This document shows positions 1-8,134 of a stretch of 64,000 nucleotides of DNA, one piece after another (position 1 is the stretch's first letter; each line of letters starts with the position of its first letter). The notes under the pieces are model-generated. The model saw nothing but the letters and a program-made list of their open reading frames with translations. It had not been told where the DNA came from and ran no database searches. Both the position numbers and the translations under genes were made by a program. Source of the DNA: Paenibacillus rubinfantis (lineage in GTDB: Bacteria > Bacillota > Bacilli > Paenibacillales > Paenibacillaceae); NCBI RefSeq assembly GCF_001486505.1, contig NZ_LN909063.1, forward strand, positions 372,001-436,000, written 5' to 3'.

Positions 1-10
1 CGTCGTTTTA

Positions 11-604
11 TTAGGCAACCCCTGTCTCCGTCCCGAATTGCCGAAACAACGACGCGCGGGTCATGACCAGCTTCATCGGGACCAGCTTCTCCGTATGGCC
101 GGTGATGCGTTTGCGGTTGCTTGGATGGAAGACGGCAAGCAATAACCGCAGATAGGAGGTCGTTAATGCACGGAAGGGCCCTTGGTCGACGCGATGCGTT
201 TCGAAGCCTAGTCCGTGTGTGATGCCGCGGTGCAGCAACGTAATCCCCTGCAGCGCTTTAACTTGGCTGAGCTGCGGGTTTCTTTGCATTTCAGCGCAGA
301 TTTGCCGCATGGCGCTTCTGGCTAAGCGGGCGACTCGTAAGGCGACCCGGTTCGCTTCGTTGGATTGCAGCATGTCGAGGATCTGGCGGTTATCCAAATG
401 CAGCTCCCCGATCCAATCGCCGTCCTGAAGCCATGTGCCGTCATCGCATTGCAGGCTTTTTCCGCGATATTTGGTAACGAACATTTTGCAGATGCCGAAC
501 TCTCCGGCGTAGTTGGAGCGCATTCGGCTGAATAGCTCGAATACCCGCTCCCAGCCCATCCAAACACCTTGAACGGCTTGTTTCATCTTTGAATCAACTT
601 GCAT
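11..604 (-). CDS. YkoP-like protein of unknown function
   Basis: A 197-residue soluble protein without signal peptide or membrane segment. The central GELHLDN stretch and overall size recall the YkoP family of Bacillus, whose gene lies beside a glycosyltransferase gene (ykoN); that is recognition from memory, not a search. No catalytic motif is evident. The start is ATG at 604, preceded by a GGGGA ribosome binding site six bases away. It is the last gene of a minus-strand series (glycosyltransferase, MFS, PAP2 phosphatase) but is separated from PAP2 by a repeat island, so it may have its own promoter. A role in envelope lipid or polysaccharide metabolism is inferred from neighbours only. Confidence 0.55.
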   Translation of the reverse strand: MQVDSKMKQAVQGVWMGWERVFELFSRMRSNYAGEFGICKMFVTKYRGKSLQCDDGTWLQDGDWIGELHLDNRQILDMLQSNEANRVALRVARLARSAMRQICAEMQRNPQLSQVKALQGITLLHRGITHGLGFETHRVDQGPFRALTTSYLRLLLAVFHPSNRKRITGHTEKLVPMKLVMTRASLFRQFGTETGVA

Positions 605-710
605 CGTTTATCCCCGCTTTCTTCTTAGATCGATCGTTTGGTTAAGCGCTTACACCGGAAATTCCGGCTGTGTGTCTCACTCCCCTAAGTCCTCCCTGCA
701 TCCCTGCAGT

Positions 711-900
711 AGAAATGTTGTAAAAACTGCAACATTTTGCGGCGGAACAAGCTGTGGGTGGGAGAAATGTTGTATTTTATACAACAATTTTGAGGATTCG
801 CGCGTGATCTTCTCGGAAATGTTGCAGGAAATACAACATTTTGGCGGCTCCACTTGATAAGTGGCGTAAAATCCTGCATAAACTGCAACATTTCTCGGAG
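711..900. repeat. Repeat island, family A, copy 1
   Basis: Four mini-hairpins of about 27-31 nt start near 713, 765, 817 and 870, so they are spaced 52-53 nt apart. Each has arms close to ATGTTGTA and TGCAACAT around a loop of about five bases and is followed by a TTTTGCGG-like tail. The first two read forward; stem asymmetry suggests the last two are inverted. The same family recurs at 45621-45808. The island fills the 365-nt gap between the PAP2 gene and the YkoP-like gene. Open frames here are short and are not considered coding. Confidence 0.85.
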
Positions 901-969
901 AGACCCACGGACGGTGGGAGGCTCGCGCACGCCCCATGGACATCAACCGTTTGTACCTTCAACCGCTAC

Positions 970-1506
970 TTACGCCATCCCGGCGCCCAAAACAACGAGG
1001 AGGGCGGTTACGCCTCCAACCAGGCCGCCGGCCAACACGTCGGAGGGATAATGCACTCCGAGGTAGATTCGCGACAAGCCAACAATGAAGGCCAGCGGCA
1101 GCAGCAACTGCGCCAGCCCGGGGGCCGCGAACAGGAACGGGACAAACGTGGAGAAGGCCGCCGTCGTATGCCCGGACGGGAACGAGTAGTCCTTGAGCGG
1201 ATGGATCGAAATTCGCGCGTCCTGCAGCGCTTCGTAGGGGCGGGTGCGTTGAAACCGCTTCTTGATCACGACCGCGAGCAGATGGCTGAGGGTCAGCGCG
1301 ATCAGGCTAAGCCAGCCCGCCCGTTGCCACGTCCCCGTAGCGAAGACGACCACGGATAGGGTCAACGCGATGGTAAACGCCGCGCTTCCCAGATGGGTTA
1401 GTCCCTTCAGAATCCGATCCAACCACGGGTGACTCAGCGAATGATTGCACCACAGAAACAGCCGGTTGTCGAACTCGCGCAGCCGAAGATAATAGCGATG
1501 TCTCAT
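970..1506 (-). CDS. PAP2-family membrane phosphatase
   Basis: A 178-residue integral membrane phosphatase of the type-2 phosphatidic acid phosphatase superfamily, which hydrolyses lipid phosphates such as phosphatidate, phosphatidylglycerol phosphate or undecaprenyl pyrophosphate. The tripartite signature is complete: KKRFQRTRP near residue 83, FPSGHTT near 110, and SRIYLGVHYPSD near 144 carrying the catalytic His and Asp. About five or six hydrophobic segments surround these motifs. The ATG at 1506 has a GGAGTGGAGGG ribosome binding site. It lies 33 nt behind the MFS gene in the same operon as an MGDG-synthase-like glycosyltransferase, which points to membrane lipid turnover. The exact substrate cannot be read from the sequence. 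Confidence 0.92.
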   Translation of the reverse strand: MRHRYYLRLREFDNRLFLWCNHSLSHPWLDRILKGLTHLGSAAFTIALTLSVVVFATGTWQRAGWLSLIALTLSHLLAVVIKKRFQRTRPYEALQDARISIHPLKDYSFPSGHTTAAFSTFVPFLFAAPGLAQLLLPLAFIVGLSRIYLGVHYPSDVLAGGLVGGVTALLVVLGAGMA

Positions 1507-1539
1507 TCCAATCCCTCCACTCCCCCAAAATATTGCGTA

Positions 1540-2745
1540 TTACCCGCGCTGTCCGTATTGCTCTGGCTGCTGGCGCACTGGACGGATCCAGTAAAACAGC
1601 ATGATACCAAATAACAGCAGCGCGCTAATTCCCACGGTTACCGTTTCGTTGAAGCTTTCCGCCATCCAGCCGCCCAAGATGGGGCCGAGGATGACGCCAA
1701 TGCCTTCGATGCCGGAGAGAACACCCCAGCCGGTCGCTTTTTGCTCGGTGGGAACGAAGTGAGACAGGATCGCGTTCCATGCCGGAAGCACGGCGGCATA
1801 CGCTGCGCCAAGGCAGACGGCAAGCAGCATCGTGCTGAACATCTGCCTGGAGTAAATCAGCAGTCCAAGACAGGCGGCCAAGGCGCCAAAACCGGCAACC
1901 AACAGCCATTTGTGGCCCCATTTGTCGGCGAGCCGGCCCATCGGAATTAACAGCAGCACGGTCATGAGGCCTCCGGCCATCAGCACGATGGAGTATCCCG
2001 AGTAATCCAGCGCCAAGTATTCGGAGGCAAAGCTCGGCAGGACGGGCACCAACAGGCCGGCGGCCAGCGTCTGCACGATCATGCCGGGCACAAGCGGCTT
2101 CATTTGGACCAGCTTGCTCCCGATTTGGCGCATTTGCTGCTTAAACGGAATCGTGTCCTCCATCAAGTGCCGAGATGAGAAGTCGATCCGCTTCAGGGCG
2201 GCCAGCAGCCATCCGGCGGTCCAGCATCCGGCCAGCAGCCAGAACGATAGAGCATAACTGCGATCGATCAGAAAATTAACGGCCACCGGGCCTAGCCCCA
2301 GCGAAACCAGCCAAATCGTGTAAATCGACCCCATTTGCGAGCCGCGGCTGCCCTCCCGAATCTCGGATAAGCAAAGCAGCCAGACGGGGGAGACCCCAAT
2401 CCCGATCAGGCCGGCTCCAAGGACGATCGCCCAGGGAGTGCTAACCCCATAAGAGACGAACAGGCCCAGCAATCCGAGCAACAGGAAGATATTCAAGATC
2501 AGTCGGGCCGGGAACCGGTCCAGGACATAACCCGCGAGCACTTTGATCAACGTGTCGGCCAAATAGTGAACCGAGATGGCTACACCAACCGCCGCCAGCG
2601 TAATCTGGTGCTCTTTGGCATAAGCGGGCAGGAACGAGATGAGAAAAGCGCTGCGGGCGATCTCCGTCAAAAACAAAATAGCGGCACCGTGCAGAAATGC
2701 AGGAGTAAGATGGTTTCCTGTTATCCCTTGACTAGTACGTTTCAT
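1540..2745 (-). CDS. MFS transporter
   Basis: A 401-residue major facilitator superfamily protein with about twelve hydrophobic helices in two halves. GRLADKWGHKW near residue 270 fits the conserved cytoplasmic loop between helices 8 and 9 (loop 2-3 signature GxLxDrxGrr), and a weaker equivalent (GYVLDRFPAR) sits near residue 73. The substrate is not identifiable. The start ATG at 2745 is preceded by AAGGAGT at good spacing. It lies between the glycosyltransferase gene (60 nt upstream) and the PAP2 gene (33 nt downstream), so it may move a lipid or glycolipid precursor, or act in export. That role is inferred from position only. Confidence 0.9.
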   Translation of the reverse strand: MKRTSQGITGNHLTPAFLHGAAILFLTEIARSAFLISFLPAYAKEHQITLAAVGVAISVHYLADTLIKVLAGYVLDRFPARLILNIFLLLGLLGLFVSYGVSTPWAIVLGAGLIGIGVSPVWLLCLSEIREGSRGSQMGSIYTIWLVSLGLGPVAVNFLIDRSYALSFWLLAGCWTAGWLLAALKRIDFSSRHLMEDTIPFKQQMRQIGSKLVQMKPLVPGMIVQTLAAGLLVPVLPSFASEYLALDYSGYSIVLMAGGLMTVLLLIPMGRLADKWGHKWLLVAGFGALAACLGLLIYSRQMFSTMLLAVCLGAAYAAVLPAWNAILSHFVPTEQKATGWGVLSGIEGIGVILGPILGGWMAESFNETVTVGISALLLFGIMLFYWIRPVRQQPEQYGQRG

Positions 2746-2805
2746 ATTTGCAAGACTCCTTGCTTCTTAATTGTGCGCCAGCAATAGCCTGGTAGGCGAA
2801 CTGGA

Positions 2806-3963
2806 TCATTGGCCGTCCGCCATAGCTTGAAGACGGCCGGTCAGGCGCAGCACGTCCCGAACGATCGTCTCGGTGGCGCATCCTGCGGCCAGTTCGTCGT
2901 ACTGTTGAAGCATCCGGGCCCTGCGGACCTCGGAATCGATCAGCTCGTGCACCTGCTCTGCCAAAGCTCGCGGCGAGATGGCTACTGCGGCCGCGCCTTT
3001 GCGCTCCAGGTACCTCGCGTTTTCCCGCTCCTGGCCGGAGAACGGCTTGTAGACCACGATCGGGGTGCGGATCTGGATCGCTTCCGAGAGCGTGATGCCT
3101 CCGGCCTTCGTCACGATACATGCAGCTTCGCGCATGCGGTCGTGGATCGCTTCGACGTAACCGAATAGCTGCAGCCGTTCGTGACCGGCAAACCGCCGCT
3201 CCAGACGCCGCCGCAGCTTATCGTTGCCTCCGCAAACGAGATCCACCCGTACGTCCGGCAGCGCCAACAGCTTGGCGGTGATGAGCTGGACGTCGGGCAA
3301 GGGAATATGCGCTCCCATCATCACGAGAACGGAGCGGGATCGCTCTGAGGCTCGCGGTGCCTGTGCCTGCGCCTGCGGGTTCGCGGATCGCACCGGCTCG
3401 TAAAACGGCTCCCGGACCGGGATGCCGCTGACGACAATCGCCTCCGCGGGTACGCCGCGCTCGATCATTTCCCGCTTCAAATCCGCGGTGGCTACGTAAT
3501 AACGGTCCGGGCGCGTGAATAACCAGCGGTTGTGCAGGCTAAAGTCGGTGACGACCGTAAATACCGGCACCCGAATGCCGTGTTTTTGCAGCTGGTCCGT
3601 AATGCCGCCGAAGGGGAACGTGCTGATGATGGCGTCGGGCCGCTGCTTTTGGAGTAGGGTGATCAGCTTTTTCATGCCCAACTGGTTTCCCCATTTCGCT
3701 ATAGCGCTCGTCTTCTGGAGATCCCGGGTTGCGTAGTAGCTCCACCCGTAATAATCCAGGCCGTAGGCCGAGAACCACGGGCTGTATAAATAGAGAGACC
3801 GGGAGACGGAATTCATTCCCGGATGGGCTTCGCGGTAAAGGTCAATCACGCTGACCGAACGGACGCCCGAACGAATCAGGGATTGCTTCAGCGTCCGCGC
3901 CACCTGGATATGGCCGTTGCCGTACCCGGCGGTCAGGATGACGATATGCATGTTTTGCTTCAT
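2806..3963 (-). CDS. MGDG-synthase-like glycosyltransferase (GT28 type)
   Basis: A 385-residue glycosyltransferase related to plant monogalactosyldiacylglycerol synthase and Bacillus UgtP/YkoN. The N-terminal ILTAGYGNGH (residues 7-16) is the typical GxGxGH acceptor-side loop of the MGDG-synthase N-terminal domain. The C-terminal half has a Rossmann donor-binding domain with VTKAGGITLSEA, the usual sugar-nucleotide site. The likely reaction is transfer of a hexose from a nucleotide sugar to diacylglycerol or another membrane lipid. The upstream ATG at 3984 lacks a ribosome binding site, while ATG 3963 has AAAGGCGG nine bases away, so 3963 is chosen. It leads the operon that continues into MFS and PAP2 genes. 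Confidence 0.85.
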   Translation of the reverse strand: MKQNMHIVILTAGYGNGHIQVARTLKQSLIRSGVRSVSVIDLYREAHPGMNSVSRSLYLYSPWFSAYGLDYYGWSYYATRDLQKTSAIAKWGNQLGMKKLITLLQKQRPDAIISTFPFGGITDQLQKHGIRVPVFTVVTDFSLHNRWLFTRPDRYYVATADLKREMIERGVPAEAIVVSGIPVREPFYEPVRSANPQAQAQAPRASERSRSVLVMMGAHIPLPDVQLITAKLLALPDVRVDLVCGGNDKLRRRLERRFAGHERLQLFGYVEAIHDRMREAACIVTKAGGITLSEAIQIRTPIVVYKPFSGQERENARYLERKGAAAVAISPRALAEQVHELIDSEVRRARMLQQYDELAAGCATETIVRDVLRLTGRLQAMADGQ

Positions 3964-4190
3964 GGTTAGCTGCCGCCTTTCCACCGATATAGAAAACGCA
4001 CGGTTCGTTCCGTTGAATCATTCCGAGTCCCAGTATATAGGAAGCCTGGAAGAATCAAACCGGCCGCGCGGCGTGATTTCGTTCCGACCTTAGTCCAGTA
4101 TGTAAGCCGGACCGTTTGCTCGTTCCGACAGACTTTATCCTCGTATCATGGAAACATTAACGTACCTTCACTTTAGGGCACCAATGTTAA

Positions 4191-4334
4191 CGTTCGTTTA
4201 AAGGGGAAGGCAATCTGTGTAAACGAACCTAGGGAGGGGACGTTGTGCGATTCGTTTTTTTACCTGTGGCAATGGGGATGGCGGATTAGGTATAATTAGA
4301 AAATGACTTGAGTTCGTTTAGAAAGAGGATACGC
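4191..4334 (+). promoter_or_regulatory. Candidate attenuation leader of the rlmN-like gene
   Basis: Three copies of one 9-nt word occur in this leader: GTTCGTTTA at 4192-4200, its exact complement TAAACGAAC at 4220-4228, and GTTCGTTTA again at 4312-4320, directly before the ribosome binding site AGAGGA. The middle segment can therefore pair with either the first or the last. A short leader reading frame (4245-4289) lies between the second and third segments. A lone TATAAT at 4291-4296 has no recognisable -35, so it is unclear whether the full leader is transcribed. The rest of the 370-nt gap back to 3964 shows nothing else I can name. Confidence 0.4.
4245..4289 (+). CDS. Putative 14-codon leader peptide
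   Basis: GTG-started frame encoding MRFVFLPVAMGMAD followed by TAG. It is preceded by AGGGAGGGG with a five-base spacing, which is a near ideal ribosome binding site. It stops 45 nt before the rlmN-like start codon. Short hydrophobic leader peptides with strong binding sites are typical of translational attenuation upstream of ribosome-modifying resistance genes (erm and relatives). Assignment here is an inference from layout, spacing and the competing complementary segments around it. Confidence 0.45.
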   Translation: MRFVFLPVAMGMAD

Positions 4335-5390
4335 ATGAATAAACAATCAATTTATGGTTTGACGAAGGACCAGTTGGCCGCATGGCTGCTGGATCGTGGA
4401 CATAAAAGAGGCCGAGCCGAACGGGTGTGGGACGGCTTGTACCGTAAACGGGTCACTGATTTCGAAGCGATGGAAGGCGTTCACCCGGAATGCATGACGC
4501 TGCTGAATGAGCAGTTTGCCATTGAAACCTTGGAGGAGCACGTCCGCCAGGAGTCGATCGACGGGACGATCAAGTTTCTGTTCCGCCTGCAGGACGGCAA
4601 CCTGATTGAAACGGTGCTCATGCGCCATAAATTCGGCTTGTCGGTTTGCGTGACGACCCAGGTGGGCTGCAATATCGGCTGCAGCTTCTGCGCCAGCGGG
4701 CTGTTGAAGAAGAGCCGGGACCTGACGAGCGCGGAAATTGTGGAACAGGTGATGAAGGTGCAACTGCACCTGGATCGGCAGGGTAAAGGAGAGCGCGTGA
4801 CCCATATCGTGGTGATGGGGATCGGGGAGCCTTTTGATAATTACGAGAATATGGCCGATTTCCTGCGGGTGATCCAGGACCCTAAAGGACTTGCGATCGG
4901 TCCACGTCACATTACCGTATCAACCAGCGGGCTGGCGGACAAAATCATCGAGTTTGCTGATTCCGACCTGCAAGTGAATTTGGCCGTGTCTCTGCATGCG
5001 CCTAACAATGAGCTGCGCACGCGGATCATGAAGATCAATAAAGCGATTCCGCTTGAGAAGCTGATGGCGGCAATTGACTATTACCTGGAGCAAACGAACC
5101 GGCGGCTTACGATTGAATATATTTTGCTGAAGGGCGTCAACGACGGTACGGAGCATGCGCAAGAGTTAGCCGACCTGCTGGGCGACCGGTTCGTGAACGT
5201 TAACCTGATCCCGTATAATCCGGTGGACGAACACAGCCAGTATCAGCGGAGCGAGCAGGATTCCGTGCTGGCCTTCTACGATGCGCTAAAAAAACGCGAC
5301 CTCAGCGTCAGCGTTCGGTTGGAACACGGTGCCGACATCGACGCGGCCTGCGGACAGCTGCGCAGCAAGCAGTTGAAGCGGCCTAGCTGA
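4335..5390 (+). CDS. rlmN: RlmN-family radical SAM 23S rRNA A2503 methyltransferase
   Basis: A 351-residue cytoplasmic radical SAM enzyme of the RlmN/Cfr family, which methylates A2503 of 23S rRNA (C2 for RlmN, C8 for Cfr). The radical SAM motif is CNIGCSFC near residues 107-114, followed by [20 protein letters not shown] and the C-terminal DIDAACGQL with the methyl-carrying Cys are present. Similarity to RlmN (for example [27 protein letters not shown] segments) is greater than to Cfr. The [12 protein letters not shown] variant differs from the CASTLGGLKRNL form of Bacillus subtilis RlmN, so this may be a second paralogue. ATG 4335 with AGAGGA upstream is preferred over a TTG at 4308. Confidence 0.85.
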   Translation: MNKQSIYGLTKDQLAAWLLDRGHKRGRAERVWDGLYRKRVTDFEAMEGVHPECMTLLNEQFAIETLEEHVRQESIDGTIKFLFRLQDGNLIETVLMRHKFGLSVCVTTQVGCNIGCSFCASGLLKKSRDLTSAEIVEQVMKVQLHLDRQGKGERVTHIVVMGIGEPFDNYENMADFLRVIQDPKGLAIGPRHITVSTSGLADKIIEFADSDLQVNLAVSLHAPNNELRTRIMKINKAIPLEKLMAAIDYYLEQTNRRLTIEYILLKGVNDGTEHAQELADLLGDRFVNVNLIPYNPVDEHSQYQRSEQDSVLAFYDALKKRDLSVSVRLEHGADIDAACGQLRSKQLKRPS

Positions 5391-5414
5391 GCGAACGGGA
5401 TAGTGGCAATTACA

Positions 5415-5450
5415 AAAGGACTTGGAGGATGGCTCCAAGTCCTTTCTTTT
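5415..5450 (+). terminator. Rho-independent terminator after the rlmN-like gene
   Basis: Perfect 12-bp stem AAAGGACTTGGA (5415-5426) and TCCAAGTCCTTT (5434-5445) with a seven-base loop, followed by CTTTTG. It begins 24 nt after the stop codon. Confidence 0.9.
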
Positions 5451-5490
5451 GTGGGCAAGCGGGAAAGCAGGGTGCTGGGGCTCGCCCGTT

Positions 5491-5675
5491 CAACTGTAAA
5501 AGTACATTTAAAAACGAGCTGTTTTCGAGAAATGGGGCGATCAACTGTAAAAGTACATTTGAAAATGAGGTATTTGGAGTCATCCACCCGATATGGGGAA
5601 AATGAGCTGCACTTTTACATTTGAGCCGCCGAATAAGCCCGGATTTGGTGCGAATGGAGTGTACTTTTACATTTG
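5491..5675. repeat. Repeat island, family B, copy 1
   Basis: Four 19-nt modules at 5491-5509, 5542-5560, 5604-5622 and 5657-5675. The first two read CAACTGTAAAAGTACATTT; the last two are inverted versions (for example CACTTTTACATTT). Spacings are 51, 62 and 53 nt. Each contains a small dyad TGTA-aaag-TACA. Two diverged copies of the family, with TGCA in place of TGTA, occur at 39053-39238 and 39609-39797. It lies between the rlmN terminator and the cutC promoter. Confidence 0.85.
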
Positions 5676-5779
5676 GTGGGTGGACTGGTGGTTATGATGG
5701 TGGTTGTGATGGTGGTAGTGGTGGTGCGACAAGCAAAAAGGGTCTCTATCCCCACAGGTCTGTAAGGGACGAGATTTCC

Positions 5780-5810
5780 TTGATATACAGTTTGTTTGTT
5801 ATTTTATATT
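5780..5810 (+). promoter_or_regulatory. Promoter of cutC
   Basis: TTGATA at 5780-5785 and TTATAT/TATATT at 5804-5810, 18-19 nt apart, in a locally AT-rich stretch about 40 nt before the cutC start. Confidence 0.5.
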
Positions 5811-5846
5811 ATAGGTACAAATTATCAAGAAGAAGGAGGATTCCTG

Positions 5847-6554
5847 ATGCTCCTGGAAGTCATAGTAACTTGTGTGGAGGACGCCATCATCGCGGAGGCG
5901 AACGGGGCGGATCGGCTGGAGCTGATTACGGCGATAACGGAAGGTGGACTCACCCCCGGCATTGGCATGGTGCAACAAGTAGTAAAGGCCGTGGCCATTC
6001 CCGTCCACGTGATGGTGCGTCCGCATAGCCGGTCATTTGTGTACGGGGAAGCGGATATGCTTACGATGGAAGCGGAAGTCCGGGCGATTGTCGAAGCGGG
6101 GGCGGCGGGGATCGTGTTTGGCGCGCTCACCGCGGAACGGACGATCGATGAGGCTGCGCTGGAACGGATTCTGGCGCTGACCGGCAGGCTAAACGTTACG
6201 TTCCATCGGGCTTTTGACGAGTTGGCCGACCTGCTGTCCGGGTTGCGCACGCTTATGCGGTACCCGCAGGTGAACCGGGTGCTGACGTCGGGCGGGCTGC
6301 GGCCGGCGCCGCAGGCGGTTCCCGCCGTTCGGGAGCTCGTGGAGCTTGCTAAGGGCAGCTCGCTGTGCATTTTAGCCGGACACGGCTTGACCCTGGAAAC
6401 CGTCTCGCAGTTCGTCAGCGAAACCGGCGTGACCGAAGTGCATTTCGGCTCTGCCGTACGCGTAAGCGGGGAGGGGTTGGCTCCCCTCGACCCCACTAAG
6501 CTGTTGAGCTTATCCCAGCTGCTTCACGACGGAAGCCGACAGGAAACTCCATAA
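5847..6554 (+). CDS. cutC: CutC family protein
   Basis: A 235-residue TIM-barrel protein of the CutC family, historically linked to copper homeostasis, although its biochemical activity is not settled. Family signatures are visible: LEVIVTCVEDAIIAEANGAD at the N-terminus, RLELITAITEGGLTPGIGM, VHVMVRPH, FGALT, VTFHRAFDE and a C-terminal EVHFGSAVR. The start ATG 5847 has AAGGAGGA six bases upstream; an in-frame ATG at 5796 lacks such a site and falls in the promoter region. Monocistronic by position, with its own promoter and 84 nt to the next gene. Confidence 0.93.
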   Translation: MLLEVIVTCVEDAIIAEANGADRLELITAITEGGLTPGIGMVQQVVKAVAIPVHVMVRPHSRSFVYGEADMLTMEAEVRAIVEAGAAGIVFGALTAERTIDEAALERILALTGRLNVTFHRAFDELADLLSGLRTLMRYPQVNRVLTSGGLRPAPQAVPAVRELVELAKGSSLCILAGHGLTLETVSQFVSETGVTEVHFGSAVRVSGEGLAPLDPTKLLSLSQLLHDGSRQETP

Positions 6555-6638
6555 TCTACCAACAATTTACTGGATACGAAACCTTTACTGGAGATAAGAT
6601 GTCATTATATCCCAGTAGAGGAGACTTCTTCGGAACTC

Positions 6639-8120
6639 ATGACCATCTATTTCGAGATCAAACGGGCTTTAGTGTATCGTTGTCTACTTGCCTTCCTGTG
6701 TTTTTTGGTGTTGCTTGGATCCGCTCGTTTTCCCGCTGCGGCAACAGCTGCCCCCGCTTCCCCCGCCTCGTGCGGGCCGGGCTGTACCCGGTATGACGTT
6801 GTTGTGATCGGCAGCGAAATCGAAGGGGTACTCCTGGCGAAGCGGGCGCATGAGGCCGGGTTAAGCGTGCTGATCCTGGATCCGCGCGAGAAGCCGGGCG
6901 GGGAACTGATCCAAGGGCAGATGCTCGTATTGGACGAGCCTAACGACAATCGCAAACGCAGCTTGGTACAAGGCGAAATGAAATTCTTGTACGACGGCTA
7001 CAATGCCGGGACGATTCGCAAATGGTCCGCCTTTGAGAACTATTACCGCAAGCTCATTCGCGGGATTCCTATGCGAAGCGGCATCACCCTCGACGGGGTG
7101 GAGGTCGAAAACGCCGGCGGGGAAGGAAACGGCAAGACGCTGAAGTCGGTAACTTATCTGGCCAAAGACGGCAAGCTCTATCAGGTGCAGGCGGGGTATT
7201 TTGTGGAAAATACCGATTTTAGCGCACTCACCGTCCATCTGGGCAACAAACGGATTCCGGGCATGGAGAGCTTGTACAACGGTAAGAAGCCGGACTATAT
7301 GGCGGCTACTTATATGCTGCGGTTCAAGGGCGTCAACTGGGGCAAGCTGCATCAAGCCGTGCTGGAGGATTATCCGCTGACGAATGTCGTCAAAAAATAC
7401 GGCTCCAATACCTATGTAGATTGGGATTTCGCTACCGGCTTCAGCAACATTACCTACCAGTACAAGCCGCGGGATTCCCAGTTACTGCTGAGAGGGCTGA
7501 ATGCCACCTACCAGAAAGACGGCGAAGTGATCATCAATGGCTTGCTGATTTACGATGTGGATCCGTCCGATCCGAAGTCGGTCCGTTCCGCTGTGGCGAA
7601 GGCCAAGGCCGAAGCGCCGGACATCGCCAAATTTTTGCGCCAGCATATTCCTGGCTTTAGCAAAGCCGAGCTGAACGGGTATCCCGATTATCTGTACATC
7701 CGCGACTATAACCGTTATGAAACGGAGTACGTGCTGAACTATCAGGACGTGATGTCAGGCCGGATGTTCTGGGACAACGTAACGATTGGAGGTTATCCCG
7801 TCGACTTGCAGGCCACCCGCGCCGTGGCGAAGGGGATCGGCTACGGCAAGCCGGACCGCTATGGAATTCCCCTCCGTTCCTTTGAGTTGAAGTCCTATGA
7901 CAACGTGCTGGTTGCCGGCAAGAATATCGGCGCGGAAATCAAAGCCTACGGAAGCGCCCGCGTCATTCCCACTACCGCACTGGCTGGGGAAACGATGGGC
8001 ATCCTGCTCGCACGCGAATGGAAGCAGGGGCATAAGCGGTTAAGCGAGCTAACCCCGGCGGATTTTCGGCGAATCGATGCATACTTGAAAAAGGATTACG
8101 GAATTCAAGTCACCCCATAA
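6639..8120 (+). CDS. Exported FAD-dependent oxidoreductase
   Basis: A 493-residue protein with an N-terminal hydrophobic segment (about residues 10-38, with alanine-rich AAATAAPA after it), consistent with a secretion signal or membrane anchor. This is followed by a dinucleotide-binding fold YDVVVIGSEIEGVLLAKRAHE near residues 51-71, an ADP-ribose acidic end LILDPREKPGG, and a C-terminal NVLVAGKNIGAE segment typical of the FAD_oxidored family. The usual GxGxxG is degenerate here (GSEIEG). Substrate unknown. The AGAGGAG stretch upstream is rather distant (about 16 nt) from ATG 6639, so the start is less certain. Confidence 0.75.
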   Translation: MTIYFEIKRALVYRCLLAFLCFLVLLGSARFPAAATAAPASPASCGPGCTRYDVVVIGSEIEGVLLAKRAHEAGLSVLILDPREKPGGELIQGQMLVLDEPNDNRKRSLVQGEMKFLYDGYNAGTIRKWSAFENYYRKLIRGIPMRSGITLDGVEVENAGGEGNGKTLKSVTYLAKDGKLYQVQAGYFVENTDFSALTVHLGNKRIPGMESLYNGKKPDYMAATYMLRFKGVNWGKLHQAVLEDYPLTNVVKKYGSNTYVDWDFATGFSNITYQYKPRDSQLLLRGLNATYQKDGEVIINGLLIYDVDPSDPKSVRSAVAKAKAEAPDIAKFLRQHIPGFSKAELNGYPDYLYIRDYNRYETEYVLNYQDVMSGRMFWDNVTIGGYPVDLQATRAVAKGIGYGKPDRYGIPLRSFELKSYDNVLVAGKNIGAEIKAYGSARVIPTTALAGETMGILLAREWKQGHKRLSELTPADFRRIDAYLKKDYGIQVTP

Positions 8121-8134
8121 TCTGCGCGCAGGTG

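Noticed and set aside
711..900. Regularly spaced repeats resembling a CRISPR array
   Set aside because: Modules are inverted within islands, diverge from one another, number only four, and no cas genes are nearby.
841..1359. A plus-strand frame of 172 codons over the PAP2 gene
   Set aside because: It is the antisense shadow of the PAP2 coding sequence, which has all three catalytic motifs.
4291..4296. TATAAT as main promoter of the rlmN-like gene
   Set aside because: No -35 at any usual spacing; it might still be used, but cannot be called a promoter from sequence alone.
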